A stretch of DNA of 64,000 nucleotides from the NCBI GenBank assembly GCA_951230915.1, contig OX579633.1, positions 2,418,001 through 2,482,000 of the forward strand. The letters are read 5' to 3'. The notes under the pieces were generated by a model. It did no database searches, was not told where the DNA came from, and saw nothing but the letters and a program-made list of their open reading frames with translations. This DNA is from Antitrichia curtipendula (taxonomy: Eukaryota > Streptophyta > Bryopsida > Hypnales > Leucodontaceae). Position 1 is the first letter of the stretch. Each line of letters starts with the position of its first letter. The position numbers and the translations under genes were made by a program. Shown piece after piece: positions 47,966 to 57,939 of the stretch.

Positions 47966-49651
47966 ATGACAACCTCCCAGCAGCGCGACAAATCTGGTAA
48001 CTCGACTACATTTTCACAGGAGATTGAGATGGAGGATGCCATTATCACCAACAAGCGTACTACACCAGACTCCACCAAATCCACAAAGAAGAAAGCTAAG
48101 GCAAGTAACACCGTCCTTTCTCTCTTCCAAGATCCCACATTGCAACCTCAGTTCTGGTATGGCTTTCCAGCTATGGAAACCATAGCCTATGAAGCCGGCA
48201 TGCCACCCCTCACGATTACCCCATCAACGGAGGAGCTCATCTCAAATGGATACATAGCACAAGAAGCAGAAGAACTCAAGACAGCCAGAATGTCCTTCCC
48301 TTGTGTGCAACAACAAATGTGGCCGACCGCACGCCCTGACAACATTGAAGGACAACACTTCAACATCACACAATTCCCTTTTGATATTGAGGTACACGCC
48401 AATACACAACTCTCTCTTGACTACCAGATTCTCCTACATTTTGAGAAACCAGCTACACTTCTGAGCCAAGATCAAGCTATGAAGAAAATCCTACTTCGTT
48501 TTCAAGAGATGGGGATCCACATTGGTGATCAAATTGCCGAACCAGTTGCAATCTTATGTCATGGGCCTAAGCATGCGCGAGTCTGGTCGGGTATGGCCAA
48601 GATCCACCTCAAGAATCCCGAAGTAGATGGTATAGCATTACTCCAGGGCTTACGTATCTTTGCCATCATCCTTGATGACAACGCCCTCACTATTGCCAAG
48701 ATTGCAAAATCTTTTGACCCCATTGCATCTAGCAGTTTACTCTCCATCAAAATCAACAGTGAGACAATTCGCAACGTAGAGCCACACCAGCTACTCAAAG
48801 ACATTGTTGTAGAGAGTTTTCACCGAGGTTTTGAGTTTGAACTCACACAAGTACAAAAGTCTGTGAGCGACACTTATGGATGGCTCACCACAACCTCCCC
48901 GGAGCAGCTGACCAAGATCAAGAAACACAAGGTTGCAATCATGGGGGAGCTCCTCCAACCGGTCATCAAGAATCCCAACCAACTGTCTCGTGAAGAGGTA
49001 ATCAAACGCAACTGCCTTGTGCTTATTGTCAAAGGATTCAATCTCACCAAACCTACAAATTTGGTGTCCAAGAGCTTACAAGACTATATGGGTGCAAAGA
49101 ATGTTGTCTCCATCTTCTTTCCGCGGCAGAAGGGAGACACTCATAGTGGCATCGCCAATGTTGAGTGCCTCAATGCAGCTGTCTACAAACAACATATCAA
49201 GAAATCCGCACGACTCCATCACAAGTGGGTAGAATTTCAACCTCACCCCAACTCTCTTGACGGTAGTGCCAAACCCAATGAAGAAATGTTGAAACTCTTA
49301 GGCTTCCAAGACATCAACACAGCTCTTGCAGGGACAGTCCAGGCACTACAGAACACAGCAAAATCGGCAACAACATCCAAACCACAGATGAGTAGGGAAG
49401 ACCTATCCACCCTAGTCAGTGATGTTGTCTCTAAAGAGAACTCCAAACTCCGAGTTGAGTTCCAGGCAGATATGACCCAACTCAAGGATGAGCTTAGAGT
49501 TGAAACCCAACACTACGTAGACAAGATTGACTATAAGCTTAGAGGTGCACTCACCAACTTAGAGGCCATACTTAGCCAAGGCATGCAGGTAGTGAGGAAC
49601 CTAGCCCGCCCTACCATCACCGCCCCCGAACCCACTCTCCCGCCAAACTAG
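47966..49651 (+). CDS. LINE ORF1 protein, 561 aa
   Basis: The frame is open upstream to 47537, but the region before 47966 has poor, Phe/Tyr/Asn-rich composition. The Met at 47966 (MTTSQQRDK) starts normal protein sequence, so I prefer it. A Lys-rich patch STKKKAKAS comes early. A central part has KRNCLVLIVKGFNL followed by VVSIFFPRQKG and KWVEFQPHP, an alternation of strands and helices that could be an RRM-like fold. A C-terminal helical, heptad-like segment (NSKLRVEFQADMTQLKDEL onward) probably forms a coiled coil. No CCHC knuckle is present. ORF1 proteins bind the element RNA as a particle with the ORF2 enzyme. The assignment rests mainly on position upstream of ORF2. Base composition is balanced, unlike ORF2. 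Confidence 0.7.
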   Translation: MTTSQQRDKSGNSTTFSQEIEMEDAIITNKRTTPDSTKSTKKKAKASNTVLSLFQDPTLQPQFWYGFPAMETIAYEAGMPPLTITPSTEELISNGYIAQEAEELKTARMSFPCVQQQMWPTARPDNIEGQHFNITQFPFDIEVHANTQLSLDYQILLHFEKPATLLSQDQAMKKILLRFQEMGIHIGDQIAEPVAILCHGPKHARVWSGMAKIHLKNPEVDGIALLQGLRIFAIILDDNALTIAKIAKSFDPIASSSLLSIKINSETIRNVEPHQLLKDIVVESFHRGFEFELTQVQKSVSDTYGWLTTTSPEQLTKIKKHKVAIMGELLQPVIKNPNQLSREEVIKRNCLVLIVKGFNLTKPTNLVSKSLQDYMGAKNVVSIFFPRQKGDTHSGIANVECLNAAVYKQHIKKSARLHHKWVEFQPHPNSLDGSAKPNEEMLKLLGFQDINTALAGTVQALQNTAKSATTSKPQMSREDLSTLVSDVVSKENSKLRVEFQADMTQLKDELRVETQHYVDKIDYKLRGALTNLEAILSQGMQVVRNLARPTITAPEPTLPPN

Positions 49652-49839
49652 TTTGGACCCCCAACTCCATCACCCAAAAACAGAGTGCCTTAGACATATA
49701 CCTTAGAAGAAACACCCATATCTTCTTATACACCATTTTGTATTTCACTTATCTTTTGCTATTCAACAAACATCTGCATTTTTTCTATACATACATTGTC
49801 TACATTCCAATCTTACACTATAACAACACCCAAGTATAA

Positions 49840-51258
49840 CCCACACATAGCTTACAATCAACTCTATTATGCTCATACATACACATATACTACAACCAAA
49901 ATACACAAACACTTTCCAACACAAAAATCCACACAAAATTAAGTAAAAAATCACATATCACACCAAAACCAAGGCAAAAATTTACTATTGTACAACCACC
50001 TATTCAAATAACCAATATAAAAATCCAAACAACCTTTAAACATCAAATACATACACCTAAGAAAAAAATAACAAACATTACTCCAAGCAAGCCAACATCT
50101 AAAAACACAACTACAAACAATTTAATAAACCTCAAACTAAATCACACAACCAATATAAAATATTACCAAAAAAAAAACACAAAACCAAAATCCAAAACCA
50201 AAAATAACGCCATAAACAAACCTACAACTCTAGTTACACCCACAACTACAAAGACAAAATGGCACCTAACTACAACATTCACCAAAGACTACCACCACCT
50301 AAAGCTCCACAAACTAACCCCAAAAAACAAACACCTAAAACAAACCCAAGATACCAACCTCGTCCAACACAAAATAAAAAATCTACATAACACTATAACT
50401 GCACAATATACAACCCACAGACATAATAAACACACCAACTACACTTTCTACAATACATACACTACTCTACTCACAAAGAAAAAATACTCCAACACGATTA
50501 ATCTATATACAATACTTACAATATACACCTCATACAATATATACAATAAACAAAAACATTTTAGTCATTCAAAAATAACTCCCCATACAAAATCCCACAC
50601 ACTACTACTAACACACAACCAATTATACTACAAAGACTGCCTCCCAAGCATCAACATTGAAATGCTTCAGATGCACCTACTACTTATTTTATGTGGCGAT
50701 ATTGAAACTAACCCAGGACCCATGCCTGATATACTTACAACGCATCCTCCCGCACATAAAAATAGATGCAAAATATATTTTATCCCATGTACAATCAAAT
50801 TACAACCCGAATACCAACACTTAGCAAAAAACTTTGCCCCCACACTAAACAACACACACACCCATCACAATGACGCAACTACTGCCTACCCACACTTATC
50901 ACGATATGTTTATCAAAACCAACAACACCCACCATCAAGAATTCTATTCGCACTTATTACCACAATTAGCCTACAACTACAGACATGTGACCAGCTACTA
51001 GTACAAACACTAAACCCAGACTGGACCACATCCCTACTAATGAGAATGACCTTACTACAAAATCCACCCGAAAGACATATCACAACAACACACCCATATA
51101 CACAATTTAAGAATACAAACCAGCAGCTCATTAAACCCCCCAACTCAATACATAATGAAATATATAAATTCATCAAACAAACAAGTGTACCACCTACTCT
51201 ACAAATTATGCTCGATAACTTTCCAACTTACCTGAAAACCTACCCATCGAAACACTAA
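49840..51258 (+). CDS. N-terminal part of LINE ORF2 region with 2A-like peptide
   Basis: After ORF1 one frame (49840-51258) has no stop for 472 codons, although TAA is frequent in the other frames, which indicates selection on coding. It has no in-frame ATG before 50662, so the initiation mode is unknown: reinitiation, readthrough from ORF1, or a lost start. The product is Thr/Asn/Lys-rich and unrecognised, then reads MLQMHLLLILCGDIETNPGP at 50662-50721. This is a complete 2A-like motif (DxExNPGP) after a Leu-rich run. About 178 further codons lead to the endonuclease, which is one frame away (minus-one shift between about 51219 and 51258). 2A peptides make the ribosome skip the Gly-Pro bond, releasing the upstream protein. 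DNA is extremely poor in G here. Confidence 0.6.
   Translation, partial: PTHSLQSTLLCSYIHIYYNQNTQTLSNTKIHTKLSKKSHITPKPRQKFTIVQPPIQITNIKIQTTFKHQIHTPKKKITNITPSKPTSKNTTTNNLINLKLNHTTNIKYYQKKNTKPKSKTKNNAINKPTTLVTPTTTKTKWHLTTTFTKDYHHLKLHKLTPKNKHLKQTQDTNLVQHKIKNLHNTITAQYTTHRHNKHTNYTFYNTYTTLLTKKKYSNTINLYTILTIYTSYNIYNKQKHFSHSKITPHTKSHTLLLTHNQLYYKDCLPSINIEMLQMHLLLILCGDIETNPGPMPDILTTHPPAHKNRCKIYFIPCTIKLQPEYQHLAKNFAPTLNNTHTHHNDATTAYPHLSRYVYQNQQHPPSRILFALITTISLQLQTCDQLLVQTLNPDWTTSLLMRMTLLQNPPERHITTTHPYTQFKNTNQQLIKPPNSIHNEIYKFIKQTSVPPTLQIMLDNFPTYLKTYPSKH
50662..50721 (+). other. 2A-like ribosome-skipping motif
   Basis: The encoded peptide ends LLLILCGDIETNPGP, with skipping expected between Gly and the final Pro (codons ending 50718 and starting 50719). 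All consensus positions (Asp, Glu, Asn, Pro, Gly, Pro) are intact and the upstream hydrophobic Leu run fits active 2A sequences. Similar motifs are known at the start of ORF2 in animal and trypanosome LINEs. The function in this plant is inferred, not shown. Confidence 0.8.
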
Positions 51259-52145
51259 AATGTAACGATACTATGGAAGAATACTCCCACCCCCTTCCTA
51301 TACCCAACATACCTCCAACCCATACACCTAACATACAAACAACTAACTCCAATACATACATCACCACATGGAACGCCGGATCACTTAATACCGCTTTACC
51401 CAACCTTCAACAACTGATACCAAATACACCAAACACTCCTGCAATAATAACTATTCAAGAGACCAAACTAACAGCAACAAAATCTACAAACTACATCCAA
51501 AAACTATTCCCACAATATAAACTCATATTCAACAACACACTAGCACTCACTAGATGCATCCAACAAAGAAAACCATACACACCAGGACGTGGCGGCCTAC
51601 TCACCCTCATTCACAAAAAATATGCATACCCCGGCAACGTCACCAAAATCCCAACTCCTGCAGAACTCTCACCATATTTGCAAATAATAAAAATCAACAA
51701 TCAACCTCTAAAACCATGGCTACTACTACATATGTATATGCCCTCCCACATAGATGATTTACAACTAATACCAAAAATTCAACAAAATATAACATATCAA
51801 ACCTCTATACATCCACAATACACTTATGTTCTATGTGGCGATTTCAACAGAGACATTGCCCTCATCGGCAGACAAAACGAAACTAATATAACCCCACCTC
51901 AACCAGAAGACATAGAATGGCGTACATTCACAGACACCTTGCAACTCACTTATATACCCACCAATAGTACATTCTCTAGACAAGGGGGGCAAAACTATAT
52001 CCAAACTAGTCTAATAGATGGCTACTACATAAATGCCCCTAACATTGCTTTGTATACAGCTACCACAAATCATAACCACAACCTAAACTCAGACCACTCA
52101 CCAGTAACATTACATATACCACCAATTCACCAAATACACTTTTAG
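51219..52145 (+). CDS. LINE APE-type endonuclease domain
   Basis: The frame opens after a stop at 51216-51218 and contains, in order, TWNAGSL (metal-binding Asn), IQETKL (catalytic Glu), GRGGLLTLIHK, LCGDFNRD (Asp/Asn) and LNSDHSPV (catalytic His). This is the exonuclease-endonuclease-phosphatase fold that nicks target DNA for target-primed reverse transcription. All catalytic residues are present. The frame is minus one relative to the 2A frame upstream and plus one relative to the reverse transcriptase downstream. In an active element these would probably be one polyprotein, so either two small deletions or frameshifting explain the breaks. I saw no standard slippery heptamer at the overlaps. 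Confidence 0.85.
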   Translation, partial: LSNLPENLPIETLKCNDTMEEYSHPLPIPNIPPTHTPNIQTTNSNTYITTWNAGSLNTALPNLQQLIPNTPNTPAIITIQETKLTATKSTNYIQKLFPQYKLIFNNTLALTRCIQQRKPYTPGRGGLLTLIHKKYAYPGNVTKIPTPAELSPYLQIIKINNQPLKPWLLLHMYMPSHIDDLQLIPKIQQNITYQTSIHPQYTYVLCGDFNRDIALIGRQNETNITPPQPEDIEWRTFTDTLQLTYIPTNSTFSRQGGQNYIQTSLIDGYYINAPNIALYTATTNHNHNLNSDHSPVTLHIPPIHQIHF

Positions 52146-55100
52146 CACGTCCCTCACTACAGATACAAAATACACTACCAAGACTATTAAACCCTATCCC
52201 ACAGGAAAACATAGAACAATTCAAAACACAATTTTGTAAAGAACACACACTACAAATCAATGAACTCACAGTCACTCTCACCAATGAACACCTAACGGAC
52301 CAACAATGGCACATTGCATGCACCACACTAGATCACCTCATACAAAGCATATCACACAAAATACTCGCAAATTGCAGCGCACCACCGATCCCCCAACTAA
52401 CACAGCGTACAAAACAACAAGGAGGCTTCCTACCAAGGAAACTACAAAAACAATGGAAAGCTCACCTCTCCACGTACCATCTAATCAGAAAAGCAATATA
52501 TATAACAAAAAACACCACAAACTGGACATCACACCCCATAATAGAGGAGCTACGAACCCATACCCACGTCCATATACCGCCTCCTACATTACACACAACC
52601 AACCAACAAGAATGGACAAAAACACTTATCGAAATAGCCAAAACTGCAAACATACAAGCTTGCAAAATTACAACACAATATACTCAAAATTGTATCAAAA
52701 AAGCAATCTCAAAATATAGACAACTCTACGAAAAAAGTTCCAAAAAAATAAATAAAAAGGTATTCAAAAACCTGGACACACCTCCACTAGACTGCATTAT
52801 GGACAGGCATAACAAATTACTTACTAATCCGGAAGACATCGCCAACAAAATACACAATCAACAATCAATTAGTAACAGACCCACTGTTCCAACATGCTAC
52901 TACCTACCAGAACACCCACCACATTGTACATGTAGAGTGAGACAATACCCATGGCACGACTTAGACGGTTTTATAATAGAAAAACGTGGAACCCCAGAAA
53001 TCCCTCTACACCAATATTTTAGCAAAGAAACATACGACCTATGTCTAAAATACTTAGCCAATAACAAAACCCCTGGCCCAGACACAATCCCAAACTCGAT
53101 CCTAAAAAATATGCCACAAAGTTTCCATAACCTACTCTTCTTATTTTTTAAACATTGCTATAAACAAAAACAAATACCAGCATCATGGAAAACTAGTCTA
53201 ACTATACTCCTCTATAAAAAAGGAGACCCATCCCAATTACAAGACCACAGGCCTATCGCACTTGCAAATACTATCTACAAATTCTTCACTAGTACTCTAA
53301 CTCTCATCCTATCCGACTATGGCGAAAAACACCAAATACTACATGATAGCCAAGAAGGATTTAGAGCAGAAAGAAGCACATCACGACAATTACAGCTCCT
53401 CATTGCAGCCTTAGAAGATGCACGGTTCACAAATCAAGATATTTATTTACTATACATAGATTTCAAAAATGCCTTTGGTTCTATAGACCACGCAAGACTC
53501 CTAGCTATAACGTCAGACCTCGGATATCCTAAAGATGCAGTAGCCTTGATAGGAAATATCTATTCACACTCCACTACAAAAGTTACTGGTGAACATTTTG
53601 GCACAACCAAACCCATACCAATACAACGAGGCACCATCCAAGGAGACGCTCTCAGCCCCTATCTTTTCTTTATTTTCTTAGAACCATTACTTAGATGGCT
53701 CCAAAAAAGCAAAAACGGATACAGTTTTGGTACATCTAAAATAACTATCTGCTCCGCAGCATATGCCGATGACTTAGTAGCTGCATCAAATAACATTCGC
53801 TCATTGCAAACTCAACTAAATAAGCTAGACAAATACTGTGAATGGGCTGGCATGGACTTAGGAGTACAGAAATGTGCAATCACGGGCTGTCCAAACAAAT
53901 CAAAAACAAAACCTGATACCTTCAAAACTCAAATACAAGCCATGAACATTAATTACAGGAACCAACCTATACCAGTATTACACCAAAATGAACCCTACAC
54001 TTATTTAGGGATCCAATTAGCACCCTCACTAAAATGGAAACTACAAACACATATTACTACTAAAAAAGTCACAGATCAATGCACACAACTTATAAACTGC
54101 CCAGCCACAATAAAACAAAAAATCAATATGGTAGACACCGTAATCAGAGCTGGCATAGCCTATAGCTTCCATGCAGTTCCATACTCCTTACCCACCATCA
54201 AAAAGCTAGATAAAAAGATCATCGGCATCCAAAAAACCATATGCGGACTACCAAAATGTACTGCTAATGTCATAGCACAACTTCCACATACACTATTCGG
54301 GCTGGAAGCCTTCTCACTTACAAACGCATATTTACGTTGTATAAGTGAACAACTTAGAAATGCCCTAAACGATCCAAGAAGACTAGGAATAATATATAGA
54401 GGGCTCACTCATCATATCTTAGCCAAATACGGCGGCGCAGAAAACATCCCTAGAATCAAACAACAGGATTGTGTTAGATCACCTACAACACGAATTCTAT
54501 TCCTCTTAAAAAACGAAGCAGGTATCCACCTTAAAAGCATAACAGAAAACTTCCAACTACATGCAACAGAATTTGAACAAGAATGGATGTCCCAAACCAC
54601 CCTCATTCTACCACACATAAATCCCAAACTATCTCTTAAAATGATACACAAACTTCTACTACACAATATATACAAAATTAAGCACATTACACTCCCAAAT
54701 GGCACAAATTTAATGTCACCTGAAGACTTTAAAACATACTATAAAACCCCAAGTAAAACAGAAAAAACAGCCTTAACCATAGCCGAACAACTCTTTTGCT
54801 ACCCAAGGTGTACACCAGATTGTTCAAATTCCTGCCAAAGACACCCTATAATACGAACTCTCAAAGCACAATACATATCAGACAACCGAGGTCTAACCCT
54901 CAGAAATCCAGACAATCCTCTACAACCCCCACTACCACAAATATTACAACAACAAAATCCACCTCTACATATTCATAAGAACCCACTTAGATTTCCCATA
55001 AATATTATAACGGACCACAAAACCATAGAAACAAAAGATAAATACAAAATCTCAAAAAAATTTAATGCCTATCTCTGCCAATGGACACTTCAAGATAACA

Positions 55101-57712
55101 CAAGTTATACTAAGTGGATGCCACAAAGAGATCTCTTCCCATTCAATGTACCAACGGCTATCACACATAATACCACCCTACTAATACAATACTACACAAA
55201 CCAAAAACACAAATACTACAAAAGTATCATTACAGCAAACTTTAACCATACACAACATAGAGATACACGATTCATTTCACCACCTACAACAATCCCACTC
55301 ACATACATTTCCACTACTGAATGCAACCCAGAAAAGGACATACAGACAAATACACACACCATACAAACACAGAACGAACTCACCTACATATATCTAGATA
55401 CGGGCCACTACCTCATTACCATCCCAACCACTAGATTACAATGGCTCTGGAAACAATATCACACAAACATATATACCACACATAGCCTAACACCACCTAC
55501 ACAAACATTTGAAACCGAAATCGTTTGGCTCTATCAAAGATACAAATATAAAAAATCCAATAAAAATCCACTTCGAACTTCACAACACACCCTCCCAGAA
55601 AACATCTTAGACTCCCTAACAACAACATTCAACATTTCCCACTCATATTTCTCCTCACCAATTACATGTTCCACACACATCACAAAATTCTATTCCCCAT
55701 TCGAAAGAGATAAAATATTTGGCTCCCTTGGCAAGGCTTTTGAACACAAATGGAAAGGCATCGGCTTTGCACACCCACATAATGAGGAAACGGCCCAACA
55801 AGCAATACACTGGGCACGATTAGCAGCCAAACAGGACCCAAACACCATAACTATACTTGCCATCCCAGACATAAATTGGTACCAGAACTTCTCCCCACAT
55901 ACTGACCCATTCAAAGACACACATGTCGTTGCCCATTTTGCCGCAGACACTATTACATATGATGAACCAACAATCCCGCCTGAGCTCAATAAACGCCCCC
56001 GTACTGAACCCCTTGCAATACGTATTTTTTGCACACACCATCAAAATCACAATATCGGTCCATCCAACCAAATACACCCCCTCACAAGGATCCTCCAAAA
56101 TATGCAACTAACACAATATCACATACAAACTGTTGCTCCAACACCCAACAATGTAGCAGTGAATAAAAACTCCAATTGGGACAAACTCACACACACAACA
56201 AACTACAACCCAACAAATACATATACACCCCCACTACCAGCCTATGCAACTAACACACAATTAAAATTCCTACCACAATACAGCTACTACACTGATGGAT
56301 CCTTTATACCACCTAAACAACATGCAGATGGACACTGGATGCGAGAAAAAGCGGGTTACGGTATATATAATCCCTCTAAAGAAGAAATCCAAATTTCAAA
56401 ACGATTACCCGGTCTCCAAACCAGTTTTAGAGCCGAGCTAATGGCTATACATAAAACACTACGAATAATTACTATCAAATACCCAAATGAACTAGCACAC
56501 ATATTCACCGACTGTCTAAACTGTCTGTACGTTCTCAACACAGAATTTAAACACCCTACTCTCCACCGTAACCATGCAGACAAAATCATATTGGAATCTA
56601 TGGTAGAAATGTTACAAAGCTGGACACAATCTACGACTATCTACAAAATTAAAGCCCACGTCAATATTGAAGGCAATGAAGTAGCAGACAGACTTGCTAA
56701 AACTGGCACCACAAAGGAATACAAATTTGCCTCAAAACCATATGAATTTGCGCACACTATGCCGTTCTACTATCAAAAAGACAAATGGCCAGGCCCAGCC
56801 CAACGACCTGACAAAGGTCCTGTTAGATGCCTCAAAACATACATTACCAAAAACAATCGTGATAAAAATCTTGTTACATTGGCACAACGATTCCCAAATA
56901 TTAGCAAATGGACACTTAATCCCGACATTAATAAGGATCTTTCCAATGAATTTTGGCATAACTCCGAAATAACAGACTCCCAAAAAACAAGTTTATTAAA
57001 ATTCCGCACTAGCCAATACATGGGCAATGCTAGAAAACAATTATTTTTTGGTATAACAAGATTTCCATCTATCACATGCTCTATATGCAGCTCCAATGAT
57101 GTGGACACATGGCTGCACGTACTCCTCAAATGTACCCAACACCACATCCACGCCCTTAGAGTCAAAAGACACAACAGAGCATTTTGGGAACTAAGAAAAC
57201 TATTCATATCCACCGAAAAAACTAGAAGTTATATTCTCATGAATGCAGGAAAATTCAACAACAACCGACAAGAAAACACAGTCCCCTCATGGCTTCTACC
57301 CTGCTCCTGTGATAGACAAAGATGTCACTGCAACGCCAGATTAAAACCAGATATCTTATGTGTTAAAGGACTCCCCTACCAGAGCAACCCACCACCCAAC
57401 CCAGACAACAATCTTACTATACAACTCATAGAATTCACATACACTAATGACAAATTCTCACAAACAACAATAGATAACAAAACCCAAAAATACCAACCCT
57501 TAATCAATAACATCATTGCCCAAGGATGGAATGTAGATCTACTCATTGTCATTACAGCAGGAGCTAGAGGAACAACACATGCTCCATCAATGAAACTCCT
57601 TGAAACCAAACTTAATCTACCTGAATCGGCCTTGAAAAACACTTTTAAAACAATCAACACCATTGCCATACAATATGCTGGATCAATCATCTTGCACAAA
57701 AGAAATAAATAA
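52076..57712 (+). CDS. LINE reverse transcriptase, RNase H and C-terminal CCHC, about 1,878 codons
   Basis: The frame is open from 52076, well before its first convenient Met at 52799. RT motifs: GFRAERSTSRQLQLL, YIDFKNAFGSIDH (near 53455-53495), IQRGTIQGDALSPYLFF (near 53625-53680) and the catalytic YADD at 53762-53773. A Cys-rich linker CYPRCTPDCSNSCQRH lies near 54800. RNase H residues: Asp in YTDGS (56293-56295), Glu in RAELMA (56435-56437), Asp in FTDCLN (56510-56512) and Asp in EVADRLAK (56687-56689), with a KAH His before the last. Near 57075-57131 comes CSICSSNDVDTWLHVLLKC, the CCHC motif of LINE C-termini. The protein copies element RNA at the nicked target and removes the RNA strand. 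No internal stop occurs. Only its join to the endonuclease is out of frame. Confidence 0.9.
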   Translation, partial: PQPKLRPLTSNITYTTNSPNTLLARPSLQIQNTLPRLLNPIPQENIEQFKTQFCKEHTLQINELTVTLTNEHLTDQQWHIACTTLDHLIQSISHKILANCSAPPIPQLTQRTKQQGGFLPRKLQKQWKAHLSTYHLIRKAIYITKNTTNWTSHPIIEELRTHTHVHIPPPTLHTTNQQEWTKTLIEIAKTANIQACKITTQYTQNCIKKAISKYRQLYEKSSKKINKKVFKNLDTPPLDCIMDRHNKLLTNPEDIANKIHNQQSISNRPTVPTCYYLPEHPPHCTCRVRQYPWHDLDGFIIEKRGTPEIPLHQYFSKETYDLCLKYLANNKTPGPDTIPNSILKNMPQSFHNLLFLFFKHCYKQKQIPASWKTSLTILLYKKGDPSQLQDHRPIALANTIYKFFTSTLTLILSDYGEKHQILHDSQEGFRAERSTSRQLQLLIAALEDARFTNQDIYLLYIDFKNAFGSIDHARLLAITSDLGYPKDAVALIGNIYSHSTTKVTGEHFGTTKPIPIQRGTIQGDALSPYLFFIFLEPLLRWLQKSKNGYSFGTSKITICSAAYADDLVAASNNIRSLQTQLNKLDKYCEWAGMDLGVQKCAITGCPNKSKTKPDTFKTQIQAMNINYRNQPIPVLHQNEPYTYLGIQLAPSLKWKLQTHITTKKVTDQCTQLINCPATIKQKINMVDTVIRAGIAYSFHAVPYSLPTIKKLDKKIIGIQKTICGLPKCTANVIAQLPHTLFGLEAFSLTNAYLRCISEQLRNALNDPRRLGIIYRGLTHHILAKYGGAENIPRIKQQDCVRSPTTRILFLLKNEAGIHLKSITENFQLHATEFEQEWMSQTTLILPHINPKLSLKMIHKLLLHNIYKIKHITLPNGTNLMSPEDFKTYYKTPSKTEKTALTIAEQLFCYPRCTPDCSNSCQRHPIIRTLKAQYISDNRGLTLRNPDNPLQPPLPQILQQQNPPLHIHKNPLRFPINIITDHKTIETKDKYKISKKFNAYLCQWTLQDNTSYTKWMPQRDLFPFNVPTAITHNTTLLIQYYTNQKHKYYKSIITANFNHTQHRDTRFISPPTTIPLTYISTTECNPEKDIQTNTHTIQTQNELTYIYLDTGHYLITIPTTRLQWLWKQYHTNIYTTHSLTPPTQTFETEIVWLYQRYKYKKSNKNPLRTSQHTLPENILDSLTTTFNISHSYFSSPITCSTHITKFYSPFERDKIFGSLGKAFEHKWKGIGFAHPHNEETAQQAIHWARLAAKQDPNTITILAIPDINWYQNFSPHTDPFKDTHVVAHFAADTITYDEPTIPPELNKRPRTEPLAIRIFCTHHQNHNIGPSNQIHPLTRILQNMQLTQYHIQTVAPTPNNVAVNKNSNWDKLTHTTNYNPTNTYTPPLPAYATNTQLKFLPQYSYYTDGSFIPPKQHADGHWMREKAGYGIYNPSKEEIQISKRLPGLQTSFRAELMAIHKTLRIITIKYPNELAHIFTDCLNCLYVLNTEFKHPTLHRNHADKIILESMVEMLQSWTQSTTIYKIKAHVNIEGNEVADRLAKTGTTKEYKFASKPYEFAHTMPFYYQKDKWPGPAQRPDKGPVRCLKTYITKNNRDKNLVTLAQRFPNISKWTLNPDINKDLSNEFWHNSEITDSQKTSLLKFRTSQYMGNARKQLFFGITRFPSITCSICSSNDVDTWLHVLLKCTQHHIHALRVKRHNRAFWELRKLFISTEKTRSYILMNAGKFNNNRQENTVPSWLLPCSCDRQRCHCNARLKPDILCVKGLPYQSNPPPNPDNNLTIQLIEFTYTNDKFSQTTIDNKTQKYQPLINNIIAQGWNVDLLIVITAGARGTTHAPSMKLLETKLNLPESALKNTFKTINTIAIQYAGSIILHKRNK

Positions 57713-57730
57713 AAACGAAATAAAATAACA

Positions 57731-57764
57731 ACAAAAGAGTTAGTGATGAAGATCACTCTTTTGT
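57731..57764 (+). other. Hairpin just after ORF2
   Basis: ACAAAAGA (57731-57738) pairs with TCTTTTGT (57757-57764) and GTGAT (57743-57747) pairs with ATCAC (57752-57756), around a GAAG loop with a 4-nt bulge on the 5' side. Stem-loops near the 3' end serve as RT recognition sites in several LINEs. That role here is inference. Confidence 0.5.
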
Positions 57765-57899
57765 GCTAACACTGGATGCAAACACTTGTCTCAGATTGGG
57801 AGGACGGGGCCGGTTGGTTGAAACAACATTCCTGCCTTATAAGGTTCACTAGCAGCACCAAGCCATATATATCATGCCACTGCTCAAACGAGCCCGACG

Positions 57900-57939
57900 G
57901 GAATCGAACCCGGACCATATAACCATGATACTTAGCTCC
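57900..57939 (-). other. tRNA-like internal promoter boxes (possible SINE), antisense in the LINE 3' UTR
   Basis: On the minus strand GGTTCGATTCC (57910-57900) is a perfect B box. It is preceded by GGAGCTAAGTATCATGG (57939-57923), which is A-box-like. The spacing is shorter than in a tRNA and no acceptor stem can be closed, so this is not a functional tRNA gene. A tRNA-derived SINE fused to or inserted in the LINE tail is the likely source. Confidence 0.4.

Noticed and set aside
51219..51258. Programmed minus-one frameshift site between the 2A frame and the endonuclease
   Set aside because: No X-XXY-YYZ slippery heptamer is visible in the overlap. A private single-base deletion is at least as likely, so it is kept only as an open question.
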